64,000 nt of DNA, taken from Pelecanus crispus (Eukaryota > Chordata > Aves > Pelecaniformes > Pelecanidae). The notes beneath the pieces were generated by a model. It was not told the origin of the DNA. It ran no database searches and worked only from the letters and a program-made list of their open reading frames with translations. The DNA lies in assembly GCF_030463565.1 (NCBI RefSeq), contig NC_134656.1, positions 3,520,501-3,584,500 on the forward strand, in the 5' to 3' direction. A program made the translations under genes and the position numbers. Below are positions 8,401 through 19,200 of the stretch, piece after piece. Position 1 is the first letter of the stretch, and each line of letters starts with the position of its first letter.

Positions 8401-9879
8401 GACTCGTGCTTAGAAAGAAAAGAAAGATCTCTATGAATGACTTCAGTAAAAACTTTAATTTGGATTTAGAAATGCAATCTCAAGTTCTATTTTATATGCG
8501 ATTATTAGCTAAATAATTCCTAACAAGACACTTGCGACATCAGAGAATCAGGAGGCTCCTGACGTCAAACTGATTACTAAGGTCAAGATACCTGAGATCA
8601 CGACTCATGATCATTTGAGATCATTTCTGGCACCCAAACATGGCAAACTTATGTAAATATTTGCACTATAAGCTCCTTATTTGACACTTGAGTACCTATG
8701 TAAACATCTGCTGGATCAGCATTTAGGCAACTTTAACAAACACAGTAAGAACACAGCACGGAAAAAAAAAAAAACCAAACCAAACCACCACAAACCACTG
8801 CAGGTTTTATTGTCTCCCACCTAACGTAATTTTATTCAGGGAAAACCCCATCAACTCACTGGAACGACGCGTAATTCTCAGTAATGTGAAAGGTATGACA
8901 GGCCCAGTGATTTTGACCTATCAAAACTCCTGGACTATAAGAACATGGCTGCATCAACCCTTTATACTCACAAGAGCTTGCATATCATACATGGTGCTCA
9001 GATGGTCCCAAATCACTTTGGAAGAAATCTGCCGTCCAATATTCTGACTGAATTTATCTCGGATACAAATCATGTGGAAATGGCGATTCACACCTGGGGG
9101 AAGAACTCAGTGCAATTAACAGTTTTATTTACGCCACACAAACAAAAAACCATCCTGTCCTCACAGGGAAATCGTACAGGATGGGAGGGAGGCAGGGCAA
9201 TCTGGGCAGCCCTGCCTGGCTGACACTTCACCCCGCGTCGCAGGGGCTGTTCTGGAGAGGGGCTGAGGGTGCCCCACCGCGTACTGGGGACGTGGGGCCG
9301 CAGTCGGAGCCTTTAGAGAGGCTGGAGAAGTATAAGGCAGCAAGTCGGGAAGGCGAAGGCAGCGGGGAGGCAGGAGGGCTGGCCCTGTGCCCGCCAGGAG
9401 GGGCGGCTGGGGAGGCCGGGAGGGCACGGTGCCTCCCTCCCCACCGGCCCCGCCGCGCTGGGGCGCAGCCCGGGGCCCTCGGCCGCCGCCGCGGCGGGAG
9501 CGGGCCCCGCAGGCCGCGAGGGGCAGCGCCGCAGCGCGGCCGGGCCGCCAGCCCCGCCCCCCGCCCGGACCCCGCCGCTCCGGGCCCAGCGCCTGGTTCT
9601 CCTCCCCGGCCAGCGCCGCTACTCGAGGCCGCGGCTCGGGCGCGGCCTGCTCTCACCTACGGGCTTGTGGCCCAGCATGGCGTGGAAGAGGCAAACCTCC
9701 ACTTCGGGGCTCCACACCACCACCGCCTCCTCCGCCGGCACGCCGGGCTCCGGGGCGGCGGTGGCTGCCGCAGCGGCAGCTGCAACGACGGCAGCGACCG
9801 CGGCGGCGGCCCCCGGCCCGGCCGCGGGCAGCGGCGGCTTCTCCACAGCGCCGGCCGAGCCGCCCTCCGCCTCGCCCAT
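5306..9879 (-). CDS. MRGBP: MRG/MORF4L-binding protein (MRGBP), complete coding region, five exons
   Basis: MRGBP is an Eaf7-family subunit of the TIP60/NuA4 histone acetyltransferase complex and binds the chromodomain proteins MRG15 and MRGX in the nucleus. Exons on the minus strand: 9657-9879, 8972-9093, 8327-8408, 6601-6675 and 5306-5496; all introns are GT-AG. The lengths (223, 122, 82, 75, 191) sum to 693 nt, giving 230 residues and a stop in one frame. Residues 1-52 are Gly/Ala/Pro-rich with poly-Ala. The Eaf7 core runs from [20 protein letters not shown] (about 54-73) through exons 2 and 3 to about residue 142. An acidic [13 protein letters not shown] segment lies in exon 4. The tail is Ser/Lys-rich with basic nuclear-localisation-like clusters (KRKR at 202-205, KRRR at 226-229). 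Human MRGBP is 204 residues; the extra length here is mostly in the N-terminal Ala-rich part. OGFR follows downstream on the same strand, as in mammals. Confidence 0.97.
5497..6600 (-). other. MRGBP: MRGBP intron 4
   Basis: A/T-rich intron bounded by GTAAAT (6600) and TTTCAG (5497). No repeat family or second gene is recognised in it. Confidence 0.9.
6601..6675 (-). CDS. MRGBP: MRGBP coding exon 4
   Basis: Acceptor TTTCTGTAG|GAAAAGTG and donor GAAG|GTAAAT. The exon encodes [20 protein letters not shown] and then GPEE, matching the KVMIEEE acidic linker of mammalian MRGBP. It joins in phase 1 on both sides. Confidence 0.92.
6676..8326 (-). other. MRGBP: MRGBP intron 3
   Basis: Longest intron of the gene (about 1.65 kb), bounded by GTAAGG (8326) and TGTAG (6676). 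The 89-codon plus-strand open frame at 8010-8279 inside it shows no family resemblance and is treated as chance. Confidence 0.9.
8327..8408 (-). CDS. MRGBP: MRGBP coding exon 3
   Basis: Acceptor TTTCTAAG|CACGAG and donor GAAG|GTAAGG. The exon encodes [10 protein letters not shown] and then EIIQEV-like residues (here [10 protein letters not shown]), the C-terminal end of the conserved core, up to about residue 142. It ends in phase 1. Confidence 0.93.
8409..8971 (-). other. MRGBP: MRGBP intron 2
   Basis: Bounded by GTGAGT (8971) and TTTCTAAG (8409). It contains an A-run followed by CCAAA/CCACAAA-type simple sequence near 8760-8795, and nothing else that I recognise. Confidence 0.9.
8972..9093 (-). 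CDS. MRGBP: MRGBP coding exon 2
   Basis: Acceptor CTTCCCCCAG|GTGTGAAT and donor CTT|GTGAGT. The exon encodes residues 75-115 ([20 protein letters not shown], then [18 protein letters not shown]), the most conserved part of the Eaf7/MRGBP family. It joins exon 1 in phase 1 and exon 3 in phase 0. Confidence 0.95.
9094..9656 (-). other. MRGBP: MRGBP intron 1
   Basis: Bounded by GTGAGA (9656) and CCCCCAG (9094). The first two-thirds in transcript direction is CpG-island DNA (about 9240-9656). The long plus-strand frame 9181-10215 and the minus frame 9228-9656 are GC-rich shadows of the island, not genes. Confidence 0.85.
9657..9879 (-). CDS. MRGBP: MRGBP coding exon 1
   Basis: The start ATG is at 9879, with sense reading [10 protein letters not shown]. 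The exon holds 74 codons plus one base, then GTAG|GTGAGA (donor phase 1). It carries the poly-Ala region (seven consecutive alanines at 33-39) and the start of the Eaf7 domain, ending HKPV. The ATG is chosen because MGEAE matches the mammalian N terminus. The frame is open further upstream to 10200, but that region reads only as GC-rich 5' UTR. Confidence 0.95.
9755..9820 (-). repeat. GCN triplet tract coding MRGBP poly-alanine
   Basis: Mixed GCN codons encode the Ala/Val/Thr-rich residues of about 20-44, including seven consecutive alanines at 33-39. The codons are mixed rather than a pure repeat, which usually makes such tracts more stable. Confidence 0.8.
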
Positions 9880-9933
9880 GGCCGCGCCGCCGCCGCCCGC
9901 AGCGGCTCCTGCCGGCGGGGAAGAGGGGCCCGC

Positions 9934-9973
9934 GGGGCGGGGCGGGGCGGGGCGGGGCGGGGCGGGGCGGGGG
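9934..9973. repeat. (GGGGC)7 tandem GC-box repeat
   Basis: Seven perfect GGGGC units on the plus strand (9934-9968) followed by GGGGG, 55-95 bp upstream of the MRGBP ATG. Overlapping GGGGCGGGG sequences are SP/KLF-type GC boxes, and the runs of four guanines could form a G-quadruplex on the plus (MRGBP template) strand. Confidence 0.9.
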
Positions 9974-10202
9974 CCCTTGGCCGCCGCTTTGCCGGGGCAG
10001 CCGGAGGGGCCGCGGGGTTTTGCCTCAGGGCTGGGCCCCGCGGCGCTCGTAGCGCCCGCGGCGTGAGCAGGGCGGGCAGCGCGGCCCCCGGGGGACGGGG
10101 CGAGGCCGCGGGGACCCCCCGAGAAGTTTCTCATCCTCCCGTGTCGAGCTTGAGGGTTTCTTGGGCCGGTCCCGGGGGCAGCACGAGGCCGCCATCCCAA
10201 AT

Positions 10203-10303
10203 CATAGGCTCGTAGAATCGTTTAGGTTGGAAAAGACCTCTAAGATCATCAAGGCCCACCATTAACCTAACGCTACCAAGTCCACCACTAAACCAGTTTA
10301 GGG
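10203..10303 (-). mobile_element. CR1 LINE 3'-end fragment (first)
   Basis: Starts with atcataggctcgtagaatcg and continues GTTTAGGTTGGAAAAGACCT, the reverse complement of the CR1 3' end, so the element lies on the minus strand. Homology fades after about 100 bp. CR1 is the dominant avian LINE, and copies are normally 5'-truncated like this one. Confidence 0.85.
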
Positions 10304-10361
10304 GAGAGGAATAATTAATTTCCTGGCTTGGTGGCTGGGTTATTTTTTAATGAAAGTAAAA

Positions 10362-10655
10362 CCAGGAATCACTACGGTTGGAAAGGGCCTCTAAGATCTT
10401 CAGCCCAACCATCAACCCAACACCCCCATGCCCACTAAACCATGTCCCAGAGTGCCACCTCTGCCCTTTTTTTGGACACCTGCAGGGATGGGGACTCCCC
10501 CACCTCTCTGGGCAGCCTGTTCCAAAGCTTGACCACCCTTTCCGTGAGGAAATTTTTCCCAATATCCAATCTAAGCCTCCCCTGGCGCAACTTGAGGCCA
10601 TTTCCTCTCGTCCTTTCGCTGGTTACTTGGGAGAAGAGACCGACCTACGGATGGC
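10362..10655 (-). mobile_element. CR1 LINE 3'-end fragment (second)
   Basis: A second minus-strand CR1 copy begins around ggttggaaagggcctctaag and runs through ACTAAACCATGTCCC, GGGCAGCCTGTTCCA and GAGGCCATTTCCTCTCGTCC to GGGAGAAGAGACCGAC. It covers more of the 3' ORF2/UTR part than the first fragment and is 5'-truncated. The minus reading is broken by stops and length changes. Open frames at 10347-10683 come from this element. Confidence 0.9.
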
Positions 10656-10684
10656 CTCCGTAGGGCTGTTCTTCTACACCTGAG

Positions 10685-10862
10685 ACGAGCAGAGTGTCGG
10701 GAATGTGGCTCCGGGAGGTCAGAGCGGGGCCGGAGGCTTGGGAAGCCTTGGCTGCCCCGGCGCTCGCCCTCGCGGCCCGGCCGCTGGCGCAAGGAGCTGC
10801 CGAGGTGGAAGAAGGCGCTGGGGAAGGGTCCCGAGCGCTGCAACCCCCCCAAAACCACTCGT
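10685..10862. other. GC-rich block beyond the CR1 fragments
   Basis: CpG-rich sequence resumes directly after the second CR1 and ends near 10862. It reads as an outer part of the MRGBP CpG island displaced by the CR1 insertions, rather than a separate gene. The short frames at 10571-10986 show no family resemblance. Confidence 0.5.
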
Positions 10863-13800
10863 CTTTGTCACATCGGGATCGTTTTATATCAACCTGGCAT
10901 GATGCGTAACAAATAACTACGCCTGGCATGCCTGAAAAATACAGAACCCACCAGTTTTGCCCATCATTTAAGGCATAAGAAAACATCTTGTTTGGGAAGA
11001 AAGAGAACGTATCATTCCCTTTTTTTTTTTGCCTCGCTAGGTATTATTAGACACAGGCATGAAACAGGGCTTCTGTTGCTTAGGTGATCAGGTTTTCCTA
11101 TTGCTCACTTCTCACTTGAAATCTTAATCCTTTTTGTGACATTAAAATTATTTCAGTAGCAAACAACAATGACATCGTACACAAAGAATGACTGTTCTGA
11201 GGGAATAATAAAGCGGTGGGGGCAACGACTCACAGGCAGAGTCATTATTTTCATGCAAATCATCCAAATAATAAAAAGTAGGAAGGGAAAGATGCAATTT
11301 TCTGAAATGGAAAACCTTTTGTACCTTTGATACTCAAAGAATTAACTTAACTCGTATCATTCTTTGGGGCTTGATGTAATGCTTATACTCAAAACAAATT
11401 AATCTAACATTAAGTAAACATTTGAAATGAGCTAAACCCAAAACCTCACGTGTGAAGCCTTGGGAAGCTTGGTGGTGCGGATCCTGGATGTGGATGCCTG
11501 GATACAAATCCTCATTTCCAGCGGGGTTCAGGCTAGCCTCTCAAAATGGAAAGGAATCGCTCACTCCGGTCTGGTTTAGATGCTGTTGGCATTTTCCAGG
11601 AATAACTGTTTCTGTGAGAGGTTCGTTCAGATGGACAGAGATCTTGCTGGAATGACTTTTCTGCATCAAGACTACAGGAATCTCCAGAAATATTTCTTCT
11701 GCCTGCTGTCACCTCTGTACCCGTGTCCTGCTTGTGCTGAACATGCCTTTACATAGCTCAGGCTTCACATTGCTTTCCTCATTTTGAGCCAAAATTATCT
11801 ATCGACAAGACTTTGCCGATCTCGAATACAAGTCTGCATGCTTTTCCGGTTAAATCCAGCCCTAAATCCAGTATGGCTCTCAGAGCTGTTTAATCTTCCA
11901 ATGTTTATTTGATCTATGCTGCTACCTAGTCTTAAGCTGCCTCCAAAAGAGAGGGTTATGATTTCCTGTGATGACTGCACAGCAGGAGTAAATGAGTTCC
12001 TGAACAACTAAATTCCTGTTTTCATACACATGTTTCTAGGTGGAGAAGAATGAAGGAAGAAAGAAAAGCAAATAAATTACAGAGTAGAAAAATTGTTCCC
12101 CCATAGAATAGTTTTCAAAGTTTTGCAGGAATATTTTTTTTTTAATTATTTTTAAGACTGTGTGAAACACTGAGCTTCAGCACTCTCATCTGTCACATTA
12201 CGCTTCTACTTAAAGACTATCATCAAGGGGGAATAACTGTGCCAACTCAGATAGCAATTTTTATGTCATTAAGTTCTGATGAGTAAAAAAAGTAGCATGT
12301 GAAACAGCATGTGAAAAAAACATATGGCTACCTCTGAAAGTACAATGGCATATGAAAATAATGTAATTCAGTACAATAATGTTAATTCAACAGGAAGAGT
12401 ATTTCCATAAACTGTCTGCTGTTTTGTTTCAGTCACAAATAATTACCTTTCCTTGTCTCTCAATGCCTCTAGGAAACATATGGGAGCCTATATTAATGCC
12501 ACAGACAGCCTCTACCTGGATTCAGACCAGAGTTAAATTTTTCTCTTTTTATATTTTAGATGGTTTTCCCCCCCCTCATTGCATAGATTTTTCAGATTCT
12601 GAAAAATTTACCCTCCTCTTCTTCAAGTTCAAATGTTACTTTTGGTTTTAATCAGACATCGGCAATTAAGACATGCACAATTTAGTTCCTCTCTTTTTCT
12701 TCCCACTCTTTAGGCTGCTTTCAGCCTTAGAAACCTGGTCTGCTTATTATAACAACTCGGGGTGCTCAGTCCTTTGCTGGATCAGGTCATGTGCCCTGGG
12801 AAAGGTGATCTGATATTTCATAAGGCATTGCAACAACTGAGAAATATGCCCAGCTTTTGGCATTCTCTCTAGAAGCATTGGCTTTCTGGGATAAGCAATA
12901 TGGCTACAACTATTTCTGCCATTATATTAGAACACCATGTGTTAGTGCCCTTAACAAAGTAAAAACTTCGTTCCAAATCCTGGATAATTTTTGGTATGCC
13001 ACATGAGCGTTTGTAAAAGAATATCTGCATCCTCTGCATTAAAAGCAGTCACTTCACCTTTGCTTGGGGTTTTTAGTACGTCTTTGATATAGAATCTAAA
13101 AGAATTTTTCTTACACAGGTGAATGAAACCTCCTGAGACCCCTGGGGAGCATTAGCACCTTTATTCTATAGAAATTGAGAGAGAAGTACTGCAGTCTGCT
13201 GGAGCTCACGGACAGGGATCCCTGCTAAAGCTGATGGATGTGCTCAGCAGTCACTGCAGTCTGATGCTGAGTGTGTGTCGCTAGCCATAGCTGGGTTTAA
13301 TTTTTGGCAGACTGGGTGATTAGCTACTGTATCACGACATTTTCCTTGCATTTGTGGTTTTCACACGCAGAGGTACGTACATAGTCCTGCACCAAATTAC
13401 TCTTGGGTCCATAAATCCTCCTACAAGATAAGTAATCCCAGTGCATTGATATATTTTAGCATTTCCAAATATAATATCCTTTCTGACTGATGAGGACCTC
13501 CGGAAAAGAGGAGTTTGGATCTGATTCATAAGCTTTACCTGTACTTTCAAAATCCGTTCTTTCAGTGTGAAATCTGTAGGAAGTTTTGCTTAACAGGGCT
13601 GCATAAGGCATTGTCCAAAAGTTGAAGCTTGATCATTTTGCACATCTTTTAAGAAATCAAGGAGGGTAGCTTGGTATGGACATGTTCTTCTTCCCACTAA
13701 ACCTGTCAGGGGGGAAGAACCAAAAAGATAAACCTATTTGTTGTTAGAGCCTTATCACACAGCCCTTTAGGGCAACATTACCTCTTCCAGTGGTTGGCAA

Positions 13801-13954
13801 GGAGATACTTCCTAGCTTTCTACCAATTACCCAAGTTCTTAGCAAAAAGGTGTGTTTGATTATTTTAAACAAGAACATTGAACGGGGAGTTCACTCTCAG
13901 ATCTGGCCTGCATGGCTTCTTACAGGGGCAAAAATATGGAATTTAATTCAAAAT

Positions 13955-13968
13955 GGGGGGGGGGGGGG
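13955..13968. repeat. G14 homopolymer run
   Basis: Fourteen consecutive guanines on the plus strand in otherwise A-rich context. A simple repeat; its length is likely to be polymorphic and prone to sequencing error. Confidence 0.85.
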
Positions 13969-16192
13969 AAGATGTGAAGCAGCAAAGAAGAGGGAAGCAG
14001 CTGTCAGACAGAGGATACCTTCTGTTTGCTGAGACATATGTTCTTGAACTGAACTTCTCCCTTGTGATCGGTTGTGCTCGTTCTCCCAGCGGAGAGAGGC
14101 TACGTATTAGCTGGGCATCAGATGGCAAGCCTTAGAAAAATAGATTGAAAACAGTGCAAATAATCATCTCTAAGCACGCACGGAGGCGTTCATTACTGCT
14201 ACTGTTGCGCTTCAAAATATCCCAGTGCAGAGTGGGGACTGGGGGAGGAAAAGCCATCTTAGTGATTTTTCAGTTTAATAAATCCATCACGTCCCAGGCC
14301 TACCAAGAAGCATAAAGAAAACCCAGTGAATTTAGAATGAACCAGTTCAAGGTGGGCACAAGAACCGGTTCATGAACGCCTGGCTATCCCAAGCCAACAT
14401 CAGAAGACCATAGCGTGTTTTACTGAAGGTTGTTTTTATTGATAGTGCCTCAAGTATCTGCCAAACTAAACTCGTGCTAGCCCAGCTGGGCAGCATAAAT
14501 CTACAAGGGATTCCCTTCCTTGACAGTTTCAGTGTTGCGATCGGGATTGTTCAGATCGTCGTTTGCATCTCTGGGTCATTTTTTAATTTGTTTTCCAAAA
14601 CAAAAATATTACTCTTTAAAATAAAAAAGAACCAGCATAAACGCAAAGGATCTTCAGAAGGAAAGCAGACAAGCACTAAACCTGACCAGCTGACATTAAA
14701 ATGACAACCACACTCAGCCTTCCGCTGTGGCGGAGGGTGGCAGCAGATTTGCAGCAGATTTTCAATAAAGTACATGTACTCCTTTAAGCACCTGCAAACC
14801 TTGACAGAACTATGCAAGTCGGGGGTTTGGGAGATTGTGTTAAGGCCCTTTTTTTTGCATTCCAACTTTGACTGCCTGAGAGTATTCACAGGTGCCCTCC
14901 AGCACCATCCGTTAAGCTACAACATCTGGGTGGTGTTTAAGATTGCTTCCTGGTATGGACCCTATGCATTGGCAAACCATAATGTCTTAGGAACAAACGG
15001 CGGCGGCAGCCAGCCAGGCAATGCCGTTGTTACAGAAAGCTGTGGAAACAACAGGTTAGTTTGAAATTTGGCTTGCAATGATGGTAAGGCAGTAGCACTA
15101 TCCAGAAGTAAGCCAAGTAACTTGTCAAAGAACGCCTGAACTTGTTTGATGTGTAGAAATACGTCTCTGGATTCAGCGTGTCTCTGAGACAAAAGAATCC
15201 ATGAAGTGCTAGTAACAGGATCTTTTTTCCTCCTAAGTCATGGAAAACAGGCCTGTCCTGTCTCCTGTTTTATTTTACAAACACTTCTGTTTTGATTCCA
15301 GAATTTCAAGCGTGCGTTTGATTGGAACCAAACCAGCGCTTTGTAATTCTGGGTTTATCCTCATGTGCAAAGAATATAATTACTCACAGTAGGGAATGCT
15401 TGATAAACCAACATATCTGATGATGGAGCTTTATCTGTTGAGCCAAATTCCTCGCTGGGTATGGAGTGAAGTCCCTCATGTGAAGAAACTGGATTCTCAG
15501 AAGTCATCAATATATTTGCAGGGGTTCTATTGGTAGGAGATGCTCTTACCATGGGTCAGAGTTTGCCTTCAACCAGACAGTGCTACTGTCCTGGATCAGG
15601 AGTTAATTTGACTGGTGTTGCCTAAAATCTCTGAGTTTTGTCCTTCACCATTTTCAATGAATCCACCACTATTAATAATCCTAAAACAGACCAACTAGGG
15701 AAAAAAAAAAAAAAAGAAGAAAAAAAAAAGTTGTCTTATGCTTAAGTGTTAATCAAAGGGGGAAAAATCCATTGATTTCAGTGAAGATGGAATTTCATAT
15801 AGGCTGTATTCTCGTTTCTATTTATTTGGCAGTTTAGGAGACACCTGTAAGAAGAGACAGGAGACAGTTGGTTCCTATATTTCAGGCCTGCAGCTCTTAC
15901 TTTTTTGGTTGTAATTTACACCACATATTTCAAAGCCTTCTAAATTCCTTCTAAAACAGCACAAAAATGCCAAAGTAACTATATCAGTAATTTAAAGTGT
16001 TTGGATTAGATCTGAATCATGGAAGCGTTTCCATCTTCATAGCCAACGAAATGTCAGTTTTCACCCTGTGCATGCCTAGGGCATCTCAGGAGGAAAAAAA
16101 ACCCCTCAAATAAATAAACTGGTTTAAAGAAAGGCTGTAGACAACACTGTTGTGACTGACATGACTATACAAAAATATCAATATATATAAAA

Positions 16193-16218
16193 ATCTGTTC
16201 CTGTAAAAAGGAACAGAT
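16193..16218. repeat. Perfect 10-bp inverted repeat, 6-nt loop
   Basis: atctgttcct (16193-16202) is exactly complementary to aggaacagat (16209-16218) across the spacer gtaaaa. It follows an A/T-rich stretch. Function unknown. Confidence 0.85.
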
Positions 16219-19200
16219 ACAGCTAACGATACTACCGAGGTAATACGTGCAATTCTTTTTGTTACGGGCTGGTACACTTAGCCACTTTTTGTTTTCTGAT
16301 TCAGCAGGCAGAACTTTGTTTCAGTGCATTGCTGCTTGTATGCCATAACTCAGTGATTTTATAAACTGTACAGAGATGATACGAGTCAATGTAAAAGTCA
16401 ACGATGCCAATGAGCTATTGCTTAAGAAGTTTGGCAAATTATGTATGTTACCTTCATGAGACACTTAATTACATAAACCTGCCCACTGGATCAGCAGTTC
16501 TCTACTGCACTCCGGAATTCTAATTACCACCTTCTGCACTGTTCCCTACTAGGAGCACTACATAATTAAAATCTGCTGTTGGAGGAATTTATAGTGGATT
16601 GATACAGGCTGACTTGGCCAATGTGCTCTACTACTCCGCTAAGATCACTGTCCATCTTTACATTACTGGTCCTGCTTTATCCATTATTTATTTAGCTCAG
16701 TAGCCTCTACCCCAAAGTCCCTATTTCAAGCGAGCAGAAGTGAGCGCTCACTCTGAACTCCAACTCAGATTCCTATCGGAATGCATTCTTTGCTGGGTCA
16801 GGTCTGTAAGCAATTTTACATGTATGTCATAATTCCCATCTGAACACATATGTGAGAGTATTCTGAGGCCAGCTGTGATAGACAGACCTCTTATTTAGAA
16901 TAGCCTCAATTTTTTTCTGGAATAGAAGCAACTGAAAACTTGCACATTTAAATAGATTTTATCTCTTTGCATAATGGATGGCAGCCTTAACACTTCCCAT
17001 TTCTTCGACTGCATCAGTTGCTTAGAATAAGGATCTCATTTTCACACGAATCCTATGGCAGGGCAACCTGACGGACCTAAATTCAATGAAAATTATATAA
17101 AATTGAAAGAGAGCAGATGCCATTGTAAGTGATGGCAGGGCAGCACTATTACTATCATCTACTTTGCATAATCACGTTAGCGACAAAGCCAGTCAGCACA
17201 TTTCACAGCTTTTCCCATCAAGCTGCGACTGTAAGCTTTTTGAAAAGAGACAGAGCTTCTCCTCCTATTCAGGATTTCTCAATTGCCTCAGCCATTCATG
17301 CTGGTTTTATGCTCCTTGACACAATATCAGAGGTAAAGTATCAAATTTAAGCAATTTTCTAAATGGTAGGAAGGCCCCAATTTCTTTCATAATAGATAAC
17401 TTCATCGTTTAACTATGTGAGAAACTTATAAAGAAAATACCTATTTGATTTTATCTTGTGTGTTGGGGGGGTCATACTTTTAAAAGCTTGCTGACTATTT
17501 CTTTATAGATTGGGACAGGAAGGTGAGGCATGAGACACTGATGCTCAGGTGCACATAATGCTTTGGCTGGCTTTGGATCCCACCTACGCATCCTGGTGCT
17601 ACTGACTCACCCTCCAGGCCATGTAAGAGTTATCAAGTATCTCTTGCTCTTATCCCATTCTTAAAACCATCTCTGCTGATGATCTGAATTACTCACACTT
17701 TTCTTACATTCCCATTACAAAAGGACTTCCTCTGTCCAAAGGAAATGCCGATACAGAATGTACTGATGTCTGTGGGGTTCTTTCTCCTGGCTTCAGAAGA
17801 CTTTAGGTCAGCCCTCAGGAAGCCATTAGGAATGGGAGGTAGAAAAGTAGCATTTGCTACAGATAGCCCTCTTGGAGTTGGAGAAGTAATTTAAGAATAT
17901 CCTAGGGAACGTCAGAGCTCTGTGATTCCCCAACCACTTTACACCTATCTGTACGTCTTAGGCCCTGGAGGTCCTTTAGCACACTAGAGATCCTACTGCA
18001 CGGTCAAAAGAATTAGGGAGGATAAAAATCCTCCTTTTCTTCTAATCTTCCTTCTCTGGCTAGTTTTGAGATTTGCCAAGGTGTCTCAGTGTGGCTGGGT
18101 GGGGTAGAGGCAAAGCTGACCCTTCATTCAAACAAAATCAGTGTGTTTATTAACTACCAACAGCACCTTGGTTGAGGGACGATTTGTTATCTCACATGCC
18201 TCAAATCAGGTATCTGCGCACTTTATATTTTAGGGATTGTATATCTGTGAAGGAAAATTTGATGTCTTTAATTTATATTTGCCAAACGTACTATACATCA
18301 GAGCTAACCCCAAGTATTTCAGAACACAGCTCTCTCTGCTGCTAAGAGATATCAAAACCTAAAAAAATAGAAAGCTTTTTCTGCAGCAACATCAGAGTCA
18401 CTAAATTAGTCCCTAGGTTCGGTAGCCATCTTAAGATAGGAATTGTTCTATCACATTGTATTTCTGACTTTCAAAAGTTTTTCTTTTTTATTCACCGTTA
18501 GAAGCCGATGAAAGTTCATTTGGAATCCATACACATCTTACCATAGCATAGAGTACAATGTACTTTAAGAAAATAATAAGAATAAAAAAAATTTGTTTTG
18601 CTTTAACAATAAGAAATTTGGGGCTCAGGTGAACTGTAATGGGTCCTATTAAGATTGCACACCAGAATTCTGAATTGCTCATGCGATGATAATAAATATT
18701 TACAAGATTAAAAGGATGGCTTTATTCCCGGTGTTTTATTTCCCCTCCCTGGAAGCTATTACCTGAAGTGCTCTCTACTTTTGGTGATGTTAAACATAAT
18801 CACCACAATTTTTCATTTGAATGAATAAGTCTCCACTAGAAAATATTTACAATTGTGGTAAGTTTAGAAGAGAACTTGCGTCTACCAATGGTTTGTTTCA
18901 TGCTTTTAAAGGAGGAGTTGTGTGACCTTAGAACCACGTGACCTTGGTCAGAGGACAAAATCATCCAGTTCTGTTGAGTGCAAGAACCTTCCACCAAATC
19001 TACTTATGAGCTGAGTTTCTCAGAAATTCCCTTTTATGCTGGCCTTTCTCATGCTGTCATTTTCCCTCTATATCTGGTTCTGCTGTCCTCCCTTTTATTT
19101 CTTAGCCTGAAGACCAAATGCTCAATAGCCAAGGAAGAGAATGACCTAAAATGAGAGGTGGAAAAAATAATGTTTGCGGCAAATTTAAAGCGCTGGGTCA

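Larger units (their letters stand above)
9240..10140 (-). promoter_or_regulatory. MRGBP: CpG island and promoter region of MRGBP
   Basis: A dense CpG- and GC-rich block covers MRGBP exon 1, the start of intron 1 and about 260 bp upstream of the ATG. It contains GC boxes, including a seven-copy GGGGC run at 9934-9968, and no convincing TATA box. This is the typical layout of a housekeeping promoter. Transcription start inferred between about 9900 and 10200. Confidence 0.8.

Noticed and set aside
9181..10215. Plus-strand 344-codon frame across the MRGBP CpG island
   Set aside because: It is antisense to verified MRGBP exon 1, with extreme Gly/Ala/Arg/Pro composition due to GC content.
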